Of a DNA stretch of 64,000 nucleotides, positions 17,293-27,367 are shown piece by piece. The stretch lies in the NCBI GenBank assembly GCA_002733805.1, contig NVXG01000006.1:31741-95740 (forward strand), written 5' to 3'. How positions within the stretch are numbered: the stretch's first letter is position 1; each line of letters begins with the position of its first letter. The DNA comes from Robiginitomaculum sp. GTDB taxonomy: Bacteria; Pseudomonadota; Alphaproteobacteria; Caulobacterales; Maricaulaceae. Under the pieces are notes generated by a model, which ran no database searches, was not told the origin of the DNA, and worked only from the letters and a program-made list of their open reading frames with translations. A program made the position numbers and the translations under genes.

Positions 17293-19874
17293 ATAACCAA
17301 CTCTTCGGCTGGTTGGCGCATATTATAGCTTGAGCTCATCACGGCCCCATAGGCCCCAGCATCGGCGATCAATAAAATATCACCTTCGCAGGTTGGCGGT
17401 AGGTGCCGATTTACACCGAGCACATCTGCTGACTCGCAAATGGGTCCCACCACATTCACCGGGTGCGGCTCTACCGCCTCATCCAGTCGGGTCAGGTTAA
17501 AAATCTCGTGACGGGCGCTATAAAGTGCCGGGCGCAGCAGCGAGTTCATGCCGGTTTCCACGCCAACATACCGGATTTGTTGTTTAGTTTTGACCTGCGT
17601 GACTCGGGCCAGCAGCACACCGGCTTCGGCCACCAGATAGCGGCCCGGCTCCAACCATAATTCAATATTTTGGCAATGTTTTTTGATTGATAGCAAGCCA
17701 GCATCTAAGGCCTCCATGTCGAGACTTGGCGCGCCGGGGCGTTCTGGAATGCCCAAGCCGCCGCCCAGATTGATTTGGGTCAGTTTCGGAAAATGCTCTT
17801 GCAGTCGGGTCAGGTATGTACCGATTTCTTTCCAATGATCTGGGTCCAGAATTCCGCTACCTGCGTGCGCGTGTAATCCATCAATTATGGCCCCGGCATC
17901 CTCAACCAGTTGGCAAATCTGCGGAATATCCGTTGCCGGTATTCCAAATTTGGCCCGGACACCGGCAGTGTGAACATGGCGGTGATGACCCCGAGAACGT
18001 TCAGGATCAACTCGCAGGTTCAGCTTGGCGTTTTTGAACAATTCCGGCCATTGGGCGATCGGGTGCAAGCTGTCCAGTGTGATCCGAATGTCGGATTTTC
18101 GGGCAAATTCGTATTCGCTTCGACTGGCAAAATTGGGTGTAAACAACAGAAGGTTCCGGTCGATGTCGGGGAAATGCTGCATTATGTGTTCAATCTCACC
18201 GCGAGATACGCATTCTATGCCCATTCCGGCATCCAGCACCCGCTCCAGCACCGCCGGATGACCATTAGCTTTCATCGCGTAAAAACTACGCGAAACCGAT
18301 GTTAAATCGGCAAGGGAAGTCGCTCTTTTATCAATGGTTTCAAGATCATAAACAAATGCAGCTTGTTTGTCTTGCATCAGATCAAGTAGTCGCTGCCGCT
18401 TGTCCTTCCACCAAATTGGTTGGGCGTTTGTTGAGGGGCTAGGTTGATCGCCAGCGTCGCTGGCCGGGCCAAATACCCGGTCATCAATTTCCACTTCGAC
18501 CATAATATCGTGTAGCCGGGCGGCCAGAGTGTGGGCCTGCTCTTCGTCTACCACTACGGTGAAGTTCAGATCATTTGCCGCTTGGCTCAACAATCGAACC
18601 GGGTGTTCACGAAACAATTCTAGGGCCGGAGTCAATTTGTGCAGGATTGTGCGGATTTCGCGACCCACCAGTGAAACAGTGGCGCACCCCTTGATCGCCT
18701 CAACCCGGCAGAACCCTTCTAGGTCGGCGATCAACCGGGTTAGGTTTTCTGTTTCCAGTTCCTGTTGGGCATCGAGTGATACGGTAACGCTGGTTTCTGA
18801 GGTTGAAACCAGATCAATCGACAAATCATTGTCGGCAAAAGCAGTGAACGCTGTGGCCAAAAAGCCGGGGACCTTCCACATGGCCGACGAAGTCATAGAG
18901 ACCAAGGTTATGCCAGAGCGAACTGCAATGGCCTTGACCCGTGGTGAGGTATCCAGCGGATTTGCTGAGATCAAAGTGCCACCCAAATGAGGCATTGCAG
19001 TGGATTTAATCAGGACAGGAACGCCGGCCCGGCGCACCGGTGGAATGGCTTGCGGGTGGATGACTTTTGCGCCCATGCTGGCAATTTCCTGTGCTTCGTC
19101 ATAGCTCAGGTCTTTGAGTAGGCGGGCCGACGGAATGCGCCTTGGGTCGGCGCTGTACATGCCCGGCACATCTGTCCAAATTTCAAGGAATTCGGCTTGT
19201 AATTTTGCTGCGAACAGCGCGGCGGAAGTGTCAGAGCCGCCACGTCCCAACAGGACGGTTTCGGCTGCTTCATTGCCCGCAATAAAGCCTTGAGTCAGTA
19301 CAATTGGCGTATCAATATCTCGCAGTTTTTGTTGAAAGCCCGCATCTGGCCTGTCATCGCACAAGGCCTCGCTGTATTGGTACGCTTCGCTTTCGCGGGT
19401 TGTTTTTGAGGCGAACAAATGTTGACGTGCATCTATCCAGGTGCAGGGCAAGCCAGATTGCTGCAAACGTGCCGCACCCATCCGGGTTGCCATAAGCTCG
19501 CCCAGACACATCACTTTCGCCCGCACCCGGGCGCTGGCTTCACCCGTTAACGTAATGCCAGACAGCAATTGCTCCAAGGTATGAATATCGGGTTTCAGCA
19601 GGGATTCGTATTCGATAGCCAGAGCTTCACCCAATTGTTGGTGAATTGCCCAGATGCGCTGGGTGGTTGTTTCATGTTGGCCAGAAATTGCGTCCTGAAT
19701 GGCGCGTGTTAGTAAATCGGAGATCAAAGCCAGCGCTGAGTGAACAATGACAATCCGCTTGCCGCCTTTGCGGTGCTTACTGACAATTTGCTCAATCGAG
19801 TTCCAGTTCTTGGCTGTTGCAACGCTCGTGCCGCCAAATTTTAGGACTACCCAGGGTGCGTGAAGTTCGGTCAT
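17289..19874 (-). CDS. Bifunctional aspartate kinase / diaminopimelate decarboxylase
   Basis: N-terminal aspartokinase (WVVLKFGGTSVATAKNW, ACT-like region) fused to a C-terminal PLP decarboxylase (YAMKANGHPAVLERVLDAGMGIECVSRGE, HAHAGSGI, LWLEPGRYLVAEAG, CESADVLG). Confidence 0.93.
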   Translation of the reverse strand: MTELHAPWVVLKFGGTSVATAKNWNSIEQIVSKHRKGGKRIVIVHSALALISDLLTRAIQDAISGQHETTTQRIWAIHQQLGEALAIEYESLLKPDIHTLEQLLSGITLTGEASARVRAKVMCLGELMATRMGAARLQQSGLPCTWIDARQHLFASKTTRESEAYQYSEALCDDRPDAGFQQKLRDIDTPIVLTQGFIAGNEAAETVLLGRGGSDTSAALFAAKLQAEFLEIWTDVPGMYSADPRRIPSARLLKDLSYDEAQEIASMGAKVIHPQAIPPVRRAGVPVLIKSTAMPHLGGTLISANPLDTSPRVKAIAVRSGITLVSMTSSAMWKVPGFLATAFTAFADNDLSIDLVSTSETSVTVSLDAQQELETENLTRLIADLEGFCRVEAIKGCATVSLVGREIRTILHKLTPALELFREHPVRLLSQAANDLNFTVVVDEEQAHTLAARLHDIMVEVEIDDRVFGPASDAGDQPSPSTNAQPIWWKDKRQRLLDLMQDKQAAFVYDLETIDKRATSLADLTSVSRSFYAMKANGHPAVLERVLDAGMGIECVSRGEIEHIMQHFPDIDRNLLLFTPNFASRSEYEFARKSDIRITLDSLHPIAQWPELFKNAKLNLRVDPERSRGHHRHVHTAGVRAKFGIPATDIPQICQLVEDAGAIIDGLHAHAGSGILDPDHWKEIGTYLTRLQEHFPKLTQINLGGGLGIPERPGAPSLDMEALDAGLLSIKKHCQNIELWLEPGRYLVAEAGVLLARVTQVKTKQQIRYVGVETGMNSLLRPALYSARHEIFNLTRLDEAVEPHPVNVVGPICESADVLGVNRHLPPTCEGDILLIADAGAYGAVMSSSYNMRQPAEELVI

Positions 19875-20086
19875 TGTAAATCGCAATTTTGTGTTTCAAG
19901 TATTGTTCGACTGGTGTTGATGATTGGATCACAAGAAGGTCGAAGATCGCTATTATGGATTGCTGAGATCAACTGGCAACCAATTATGTCGTGTATGCGC
20001 CATTTCCATGAACTCGGGTTGCAAACTACCAATATCAAGCAGAATAGCTACACCCACCAAACTGTTGGTTTGAGCAGAGCGATTTT

Positions 20087-20104
20087 ATGACAAATTTATG
20101 ACAC
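20087..20104 (-). promoter_or_regulatory. Putative Pho box upstream of PiT transporter
   Basis: Plus strand ATGACAAATTTATGACAC; minus strand GTGTCATAAATTTGTCATAAA contains tandem 11-bp TGTCATAAAWT units, about 15/18 to consensus CTGTCATAAATCTGTCAC. Confidence 0.55.
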
Positions 20105-20234
20105 AAAGCATAGCCAAATACCGGCTGTTCCCTTGCACGAAAATCAAAGCCACGTATACCTGCTGTGATTCCAATTTTGCTTTGTTTCGGCAGGCATGAA
20201 TCATTTCTACAATCTTGCTTGGGGAACTGTGAGC

Positions 20235-21803
20235 ATGGAATTCAAGAATTTTCGAGAAATTGAAAAAGCCACGTCTGTTCATCGGGGCGAATTGTTCCGA
20301 CTGGGTATGGCATTGTTGTTTATTGTCGGAATTATGCTGTATGCCAGCCAGCGGCTGGCTTCGGGCCCGCAAGGGATGTTGTTGATCATTGCGGCAATGA
20401 TCGGCGGCTATATGGCGATGAATATCGGAGCCAATGATGTGGCCAATAATGTTGGTCCAGCCGTTGGTTCACATGCCATGACGATGACCGGTGCAATTAT
20501 CATTGCGATTATTTTTGAGGCCGGTGGTGCGTTGATTGCTGGCGGAGACGTGGTCAGCACCATTAAAAAAGGGGTGATCGACCCCGCCATGATTGCCGAT
20601 AGCGACACCTTTATTTGGCTGATGATGGCCGCTTTGCTGGCCGCTGCGATCTGGTTGAACATTGCCACCATAGCCGGGGCGCCCGTTTCAACCACGCATT
20701 CCATCGTCGGTGGTGTATTGGGGGCCGGGATCGCAGCGGGCGGGTGGTCAATCGCCAACTGGCCGACCATGAGTAAAATAGCTGCGAGTTGGGTGATTTC
20801 CCCGGTCATGGGCGGGCTGATCGCCGCCGGGTTTTTGTATTTGATCAAACGGACAATTGTCTATCGAACCGATATGGTTGAAGCGGCCAAACGGGTTGTG
20901 CCTTATCTGGTAGCCGTAATGGCTTGGGCCTTCACCAGTTATCTGGTCTTGAAGGGTTTGAAAAAATTATGGAAATTCAGTTTTTTGGAAGCCTCTGGCA
21001 TTGGCCTGTTGGTTGCAATATTGGTATTTTTTGCAGTCAGATCCGTTATTGCTGCGACCGCTGACAAGCTTGAAAATACTCGGGCCAGCATCAACACCCT
21101 GTTTGTGGTTCCATTGATTTTTGCCGCCGCTTTGCTCAGTTTTGCTCATGGGGCCAATGATGTGGCCAATGCGGTTGGACCCTTGGCGGCCATCCATGAT
21201 GCGGTGTTGCATGGTGGTGTCGCCACCAAGGCCGCGATTCCGATGTGGGTGATGATGGTTGGGGCGATCGGTATTGCGCTGGGGCTAGCATTATATGGTC
21301 CAAAACTGATCCGCACGGTTGGCACTGAAATTACCGAGTTGGACCAGATGCGTGCTTTTTGCATTGCGATGGCTGCGGCGATCACGGTGATCATTGCATC
21401 GCAAATGGGTTTGCCGGTCAGTTCCACCCATATTGCAGTAGGCGGTGTATTTGGCATCGGGTTTCTTCGGGAATATTTGGAAGCCAATTGGGAGCGCACG
21501 CTGGACGAGATCAGGGATCATCACGATGGCGAAGATTCGGACGCGGTAGATGAATTTCTGGATCGTTATGAAGCGGCCAGCATGCATGAAAAAAATATCA
21601 TGTTGCAAGCCTTAAAAGCTCGAAGTGCCAGCGCCAATTTATACAAAAAAGAACGCAAAAAATTGCGGCGTTATTATCGTAAGGAATTGGTGAAGCGCTC
21701 CATATTGCTTAAGATTGCAGCAGCATGGCTAATTACCGTACCGGTAGCCGGGGTGATGGCTGCCCTGATCTATTTCATGATCCGGGGTATGTTGGTCGCG
21801 TAA
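20235..21803 (+). CDS. pit: Inorganic phosphate transporter, PiT family
   Basis: Duplicated signature GANDVANNVGPAVGSHAMT and GANDVANAVGPLAAI; multiple TM segments. Confidence 0.92.
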   Translation: MEFKNFREIEKATSVHRGELFRLGMALLFIVGIMLYASQRLASGPQGMLLIIAAMIGGYMAMNIGANDVANNVGPAVGSHAMTMTGAIIIAIIFEAGGALIAGGDVVSTIKKGVIDPAMIADSDTFIWLMMAALLAAAIWLNIATIAGAPVSTTHSIVGGVLGAGIAAGGWSIANWPTMSKIAASWVISPVMGGLIAAGFLYLIKRTIVYRTDMVEAAKRVVPYLVAVMAWAFTSYLVLKGLKKLWKFSFLEASGIGLLVAILVFFAVRSVIAATADKLENTRASINTLFVVPLIFAAALLSFAHGANDVANAVGPLAAIHDAVLHGGVATKAAIPMWVMMVGAIGIALGLALYGPKLIRTVGTEITELDQMRAFCIAMAAAITVIIASQMGLPVSSTHIAVGGVFGIGFLREYLEANWERTLDEIRDHHDGEDSDAVDEFLDRYEAASMHEKNIMLQALKARSASANLYKKERKKLRRYYRKELVKRSILLKIAAAWLITVPVAGVMAALIYFMIRGMLVA

Positions 21804-21920
21804 GGCCTTTCTTTGGCTTTGTTTGTAGTGAATATGAAAAGTTGAATTATCTGAAAAACCCAGTTGCATAGCATTGCGCCTTGCGGCAAATTGCGCTCGA
21901 ATTTTTGTGGAGCCTGTTTT

Positions 21921-24752
21921 ATGAGTATTGTGCGTTTGGCTTGGGTTTTGCCCGGCTTGTCCCTGTTGTTATTTGCCTGTGAAATATCAGGTAACGATTC
22001 TAAAATATGGGCTCATGAGAACAACCGGCTTCCCGTTGTGCAAGGCGTTCGATACGGGCAATTGGCCAATGGAATGCGCTATGCCATTGCACAGAACAAA
22101 ACCCCACAAAACGAAGCCATTATTCGCTTTCAGATTAATGTAGGTTCGATCCATGAATTGGACGGCGAACAGGGGCTGGTGCATTTTATCGAGCATATGG
22201 CATTTCAAGGTTCGGAAAACCTGCCTCAAGCTAAATTCGCGCAGGTGTTGGCGACGCAAAATCTTGATTTCAAAACTGATTTTAATGGCCAAACCGATAC
22301 CGAACGTACCATGTACCGCTTGGCTTTGCCTGACGCGCAGCCTGAACAACTGGATTCAGGCCTGTTCCTCATGCGTGAAATTGCTGATAAATTGACCTTT
22401 GAGCCGAGCTTGCTGGAGCAGGAACGCGCCAAGGTCATTAGTGAAAATACAAACCGCCAAGGCCCAGACTGGCAATCGATGCGGGCTAATACCCGTTTTG
22501 CCTTTCCACATTTGCGTTCAACGATCCGCCAACCGATCGGCGATGTCCAAGTGTTGGGTGCCGCCAGCAGAGAAGATATTATCAATTTATACGAGCGGTA
22601 TTATCGGCCGGAGCGATCCATTCTGATTGTTGTTGGTGATTTTGATCTGGATGAAATGGAAAGCCGTATTCAGGTTAAGTTCAACGATTGGCAAAAATCT
22701 GAAACAGAAGTTCCTGAACCGGATCGGGGTCGGGTCGAATTGCGGGAATTGGAAGCAGAGGTATTTACCCACGAAACATTTGAAACCAAATTTTCCATCT
22801 TGAAATTGGTCAAACCTAAAATTGTGCAAGACAGTGATAAAGCGCGCCGCGCGGTTATGGTGAGCGTGATTGCCAATAATATTCTGAACCTACGACTGGA
22901 CCAGATCGCGCAAAGTATCGGCGCGCCGTTTACTTCTGCCCAAGTCTATGGGGTGAACCAAAGTACCAATCCCACCGCATTGGTTGCCGGTGGCAGCATG
23001 ATTATTTCAGCTCCGGCAGAAACATGGCGCCAGGGTTTGGCCATGGCGGCACTGGAACTGCGCTATGTGTTGGAGTTTGGGTTCAGCCAAACTGAGCTTG
23101 ATGCTGCCATTGCCAATTTTCGAACAGGCATGCAAAAAATGGCTGAAGAGGCTGTGGACCAACATTCAGTAATTATTGCAGATGAAATTTTGCGCGCCTA
23201 TGCCGGGCATCTGGTTTACACGTCGGCTCAAAATGAGTTGGACAGGTTTAACAGTTTAGCGACAGACCTTAATCGGGAAACTGTTTTGGAGGAGTTGCGC
23301 TCTTATTGGGCAGATGGCGATCCACTGATCTTTATGTCCACCAACACAAATGCCACAGCCGAGCGGGTAAAACAAACATGGTTGCAGGCCAAGCAGGTTG
23401 AACTGACTGCGCCAGTCGAGCCAGTAAAGTTAGAATTTGCTTACACGAATTTTGGCAAAGCAGGCCGAGTTGTCTGGCAGGATCATGTGGTAGATTTTGA
23501 TATTCACCGGTTCCGTTTGGCCAACAATGTAATGTTGAATTACAAGCACAGTGCGTTTGATCCGGGCAGGGTGCAGGTCAATGTCTCATTGGGGGCGGGT
23601 CGGTCTTCACAGCCGAAAAATGCACCCGGTTTGAATGGGTTGGCCCAATACGCCCTGATGGCGGGTGGCTTAAAAAAGCATGATATTGGCGAGATTAGAC
23701 AAATCTTGTCCGGACGTACGGTCGGCGTTTCAGCCAAAATGAATGATCAAAATCTGAACCTGTATGGCGTAACGGATGTGGATGATTTTGAACTTCAGAT
23801 GCAGTTGAGCGCAGCGTATGTAACAGACGCAGCTTGGCGTGAACAACCAACTGCCAATTTTTTCAAATCCGTGGACGATATGTATGCGGGTAAAGACACG
23901 AATGCCAGAGTTGTCAGCGACTGGAATATACCCAAGCTGGTTCGATCAAACGATAATCGGTTTGGTTGGCCAGAGCGTGACCAAATGTTTTCCCTGAAGG
24001 TTGCGGATGCACAAAGCTGGATAGGCGAAATACTGGATCATGCTTCGATCGAAATTTCGATTGTTGGTGATATTGATCAAGATCAGGCTGTGCAGATTGT
24101 TGCAAAAACTTTTGGAGCATTGGCGAAGCGGGAGCCTCTGCCGCGCGCTTCTGATGGTGGTCGAGCGATTGTTTTTGCTACGGGCGAAAACCCGACAACC
24201 TTGTTTTATACCGGAGATGGCTCGCTGGCCCGGGTACGCATGCACTGGTCATTGCCGGGGGCTTCGGAAGCGGGAATTTCCGCGTTGACTCGCATGGCAG
24301 ACTCCATTTTGGAGAGTAAAATTGCAGCGCGTGCCAAAGCCGCTGGTGACAAGCCCTATCCGATATTTGCATTTTGGGAATTGTCCGAAGCTTTTACCGA
24401 TTTTGGATATATCGGTTTAAACATAGATGTTGAGCCGTCAAAAATCCCTGAAATGATCAAAATTGCTGACGAAGTGATCGCGCAGATGGCTCGGGGGGAA
24501 ATCTCTGACGAAGAGGTGGAAGCGGCAAAACTGCCGATCTTAACCCGCAATGAGGACGATATTGACGACAATATTTTCTGGTGGAAGTTGGCAAGCTACG
24601 CACAAACCAATCCGCAGGAAATGCAAAATATGCGAACTAGGCAGGCTGATTTGCGAGCCATCACCAAAACTAATTTGCAGGAATATGCCGCCAAGTATAT
24701 GGGTAAAGGCAAGGATTACAGGGTTCTAATTTTACCCGCTGAAACCAAGTAA
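21921..24752 (+). CDS. M16 family zinc metallopeptidase
   Basis: Inverted zinc motif HFIEHMAFQGSENLP (HxxEH), pitrilysin-like tandem domains, N-terminal lipoprotein-like signal (LSLLLFAC). Confidence 0.9.
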   Translation: MSIVRLAWVLPGLSLLLFACEISGNDSKIWAHENNRLPVVQGVRYGQLANGMRYAIAQNKTPQNEAIIRFQINVGSIHELDGEQGLVHFIEHMAFQGSENLPQAKFAQVLATQNLDFKTDFNGQTDTERTMYRLALPDAQPEQLDSGLFLMREIADKLTFEPSLLEQERAKVISENTNRQGPDWQSMRANTRFAFPHLRSTIRQPIGDVQVLGAASREDIINLYERYYRPERSILIVVGDFDLDEMESRIQVKFNDWQKSETEVPEPDRGRVELRELEAEVFTHETFETKFSILKLVKPKIVQDSDKARRAVMVSVIANNILNLRLDQIAQSIGAPFTSAQVYGVNQSTNPTALVAGGSMIISAPAETWRQGLAMAALELRYVLEFGFSQTELDAAIANFRTGMQKMAEEAVDQHSVIIADEILRAYAGHLVYTSAQNELDRFNSLATDLNRETVLEELRSYWADGDPLIFMSTNTNATAERVKQTWLQAKQVELTAPVEPVKLEFAYTNFGKAGRVVWQDHVVDFDIHRFRLANNVMLNYKHSAFDPGRVQVNVSLGAGRSSQPKNAPGLNGLAQYALMAGGLKKHDIGEIRQILSGRTVGVSAKMNDQNLNLYGVTDVDDFELQMQLSAAYVTDAAWREQPTANFFKSVDDMYAGKDTNARVVSDWNIPKLVRSNDNRFGWPERDQMFSLKVADAQSWIGEILDHASIEISIVGDIDQDQAVQIVAKTFGALAKREPLPRASDGGRAIVFATGENPTTLFYTGDGSLARVRMHWSLPGASEAGISALTRMADSILESKIAARAKAAGDKPYPIFAFWELSEAFTDFGYIGLNIDVEPSKIPEMIKIADEVIAQMARGEISDEEVEAAKLPILTRNEDDIDDNIFWWKLASYAQTNPQEMQNMRTRQADLRAITKTNLQEYAAKYMGKGKDYRVLILPAETK

Positions 24753-24776
24753 TTCCATACGAAGAGGATCGGCCAC

Positions 24777-25703
24777 ATGAAGCGCTTGGGACTGTTGATT
24801 GCAAGCTTGCTCGTTTTTGGCCTTGTTTCATATGGATTTTGGGTTCGACCACAACCTTCCGCAACTCCGATCGGCATACAATCATCTGTTATGCGGCCCG
24901 ACGGCGCGCAGATAGGCTATTACAGCTCCGGCATTGGCCCGCGGGTGCTGTTGCTGGCCAGTTTGGGCCGTTCGGTTGCTGATTTCAATCAACTGGCTGT
25001 AGCTTTGAACGAAGCTGGATACCGCACCATTGCCGTCGAGTCCCGGTTGGTGGGTATCTCGACCCAAGGGGACGATGACACACAGACTGACCTGTTTACA
25101 CTGGCCGATGATGCGGTGACTGCGATGATCGCAGATGGTGCAAGTGGGGACGATTTGGCTTTTGCCATTGGGCATGCATTTGGCAATCGGGTGGCACGGG
25201 CTGTCGCGACCCGATACCCGGATAATGTTGGCGGGCTAGTGTTGATTGCGGCGGGCGGCGCGCAAAAACTACAAGCTGGGCAACGAGTGGTCGAAGCCTT
25301 GCAAAATAGCTTCAAATGGGTTTTGCCACCACAGAAGCGTTTGACAGAGATCAAATATGCCTTTTTTGCCGATGAAAATACTGTGCCGCCTTCCTGGGTG
25401 AACGGGTGGCATGCCTCTGCCGCTAACATGCAAGTGGCGGCAGTACAGCGCACTTCTTTGGCTGACTGGGAGGCGGCTGGGGGTCGCGCGCCCATGCTGG
25501 TCTTACAAGGCACACAGGATCGTATCGCGCCAGCCAAGACCACGTCTGACGTACTGAAAGCCTCTTATCCAGAACGGGTGCAAGTGGTATCGATTGGCCC
25601 GGCTGGACATGCATTGCTGCCTGAGCAACCGGATCAGATTGCTGCAAATATTATTGAATTTCTGGATGCCCAAACTGCTGGAATAGAGGGCGGTGACGGT
25701 TGA
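24777..25703 (+). CDS. Alpha/beta hydrolase, exported or membrane anchored
   Basis: Hydrophobic N-terminus. AIGHAFGNRVAR elbow region (GHAFG), C-terminal GPAGHALLPEQPDQIA. Confidence 0.75.
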   Translation: MKRLGLLIASLLVFGLVSYGFWVRPQPSATPIGIQSSVMRPDGAQIGYYSSGIGPRVLLLASLGRSVADFNQLAVALNEAGYRTIAVESRLVGISTQGDDDTQTDLFTLADDAVTAMIADGASGDDLAFAIGHAFGNRVARAVATRYPDNVGGLVLIAAGGAQKLQAGQRVVEALQNSFKWVLPPQKRLTEIKYAFFADENTVPPSWVNGWHASAANMQVAAVQRTSLADWEAAGGRAPMLVLQGTQDRIAPAKTTSDVLKASYPERVQVVSIGPAGHALLPEQPDQIAANIIEFLDAQTAGIEGGDG

Positions 25704-25733
25704 AAACAGATGAGTATTCCAGCATTTTACTTT

Positions 25734-25773
25734 GCTTGCCGCAGCAAGCGTTATATATGGTAACGACTGTTAC
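25734..25773. promoter_or_regulatory. Two tandem palindromes upstream of the FAH-like gene (putative operator)
   Basis: GCTTGC-cgca-GCAAGC (25734-25749) and GTAAC-gact-GTTAC (25760-25773), with TATATAT between them. Confidence 0.4.
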
Positions 25774-25809
25774 ATTTGAATTTCAACGGATGAAAAATAG
25801 GAAAAGACA

Positions 25810-26820
25810 ATGAAACTGGCTTCCCTAAAACATGGACGAGACGGCCGTCTCGTCGTGGTGTCGAATGATCTTACGCGCTGTACTGATGCTGGTTTGATTG
25901 CGCCAACCTTGCAGGCTGCTTTGGACAATTGGGCCGAGGCCGGACCAAAGCTGGTGGCTCTTTCCCAAAGTCTTGAGGCAGGCGCAGTTCCGGTTGAACG
26001 GTTCCATGAGCGCGAGTGCGCTTCGCCGCTACCACGGGCCTACCAATGGGTCGATGGTTCGGCGTACGTCAACCATGTGGAGTTAGTACGTAAAGCGCGG
26101 GGTGCTGAAATTCCAGCCTCTTTTTGGACCGACCCCTTGATGTACCAAGGCGGATCAGACAGCTTTATAGGTCCCCGCGACGACATTGAAATGCCGCAGG
26201 ACAAGGGCTTTGGCATTGATATGGAAGCCGAGGTCACGGTCATTGTTGATGACGTGCCGATGGGGGCTGATCCGGCGCTGGCCGCCAGTAAAATTCGGTT
26301 GATCATGTTGGTCAATGACGTTTCCCTTCGTGGGTTGATCCCGGCCGAGCTGGCCAAGGGGTTCGGGTTCTTGCAATCAAAGCCTTCGTCGGCGTTTTCA
26401 CCGGTGGCGGTCACCCCGGACGAATTGGGTGACGCTTGGCGGGATGGGAAAGTGCATTTGCCGATCCTAGTGACCTTGAACGGGCAACCATTCGGGCAAG
26501 CCAATGCCGGGGTCGATATGACCTTTGATTTTGGCATTCTGGTCGCCCATGCGGCCAAGACCAGAGCCTTGTGCGCCGGGACGATCATTGGCTCGGGGAC
26601 GGTTTCCAACAAGAAAGGCGATGGCCCGGGCAAACCGATTGCCGAAGGCGGTGATGGGTATTCGTGTATCGCAGAAATCCGGATGATTGAGACGATATAT
26701 GATGGCGCTCCTAAAACGCCTTTCATGAGTTTTGGCGATCAGGTCACTATTGAAATGCGCGATAAGGAAGACGCGTCTATTTTCGGATTGATTGAACAAA
26801 AAATAATTCAGACCCAATGA
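25810..26820 (+). CDS. Fumarylacetoacetate hydrolase family protein
   Basis: FAH catalytic core: FGIDMEAEVTVIVDDVPMG, LIMLVNDVSLRGL, LCAGTIIGSGTVSN. Confidence 0.9.
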   Translation: MKLASLKHGRDGRLVVVSNDLTRCTDAGLIAPTLQAALDNWAEAGPKLVALSQSLEAGAVPVERFHERECASPLPRAYQWVDGSAYVNHVELVRKARGAEIPASFWTDPLMYQGGSDSFIGPRDDIEMPQDKGFGIDMEAEVTVIVDDVPMGADPALAASKIRLIMLVNDVSLRGLIPAELAKGFGFLQSKPSSAFSPVAVTPDELGDAWRDGKVHLPILVTLNGQPFGQANAGVDMTFDFGILVAHAAKTRALCAGTIIGSGTVSNKKGDGPGKPIAEGGDGYSCIAEIRMIETIYDGAPKTPFMSFGDQVTIEMRDKEDASIFGLIEQKIIQTQ

Positions 26821-26839
26821 ATTGTAAGGGACTATTCCC

Positions 26840-27328
26840 ATGAGTGACAACAATAACGCATTGGATTTACAGAGTTATTTGCCGTATCGGTTGTCGGTGG
26901 TTTCCAATCAGGTCAGCAACATGGTCTCGCAATTATATCGGGATCGGTTTGGGTTGAGTATCTGGCAATGGCGGGTGATTGCCATGTTGGGGGCCACCGG
27001 TCAGCGCACCGCGCAGCAAGTGGCCAAACAAGCAGCCATGGACAAAATGACCGTTAGCCGGGCTGTGATGGGTTTGTTAAAACGAGACCTGATCGCTCGT
27101 TCCTTATCACCAAATGACCGGCGCGCCCAGATCTTGCGGCTGACCAAAACCGGACAGACAATTCATGACGAAATTGCCCCTTTGGCCAAACAGCAGGAAA
27201 CCGCTTTGTTGGAGGGCATGAGCCCGGACGAAATACGTCTGTTATTTTGCCTGCTGGAAGCCCTTGAGCAAAAAGCCATTGCAGTTACTTCGGACGGTCT
27301 ATTGGTTGATCCGCAGAGCAATAATTGA
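26840..27328 (+). CDS. MarR-family transcriptional regulator
   Basis: wHTH: WQWRVIAMLGATGQRTAQQVAKQAAMDKMTVSRAVMGLLKRDLIARSLSPNDRRAQILRLT. Confidence 0.9.
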   Translation: MSDNNNALDLQSYLPYRLSVVSNQVSNMVSQLYRDRFGLSIWQWRVIAMLGATGQRTAQQVAKQAAMDKMTVSRAVMGLLKRDLIARSLSPNDRRAQILRLTKTGQTIHDEIAPLAKQQETALLEGMSPDEIRLLFCLLEALEQKAIAVTSDGLLVDPQSNN

Positions 27329-27367
27329 TCATAGTATAGCGCGAACCCAAGCGGAGGGGATATCTGG

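Noticed and set aside
26040-26726. 228-aa minus-strand ORF opposite the FAH gene
   Set aside because: Shadow ORF of a strongly recognisable FAH protein; no motif.
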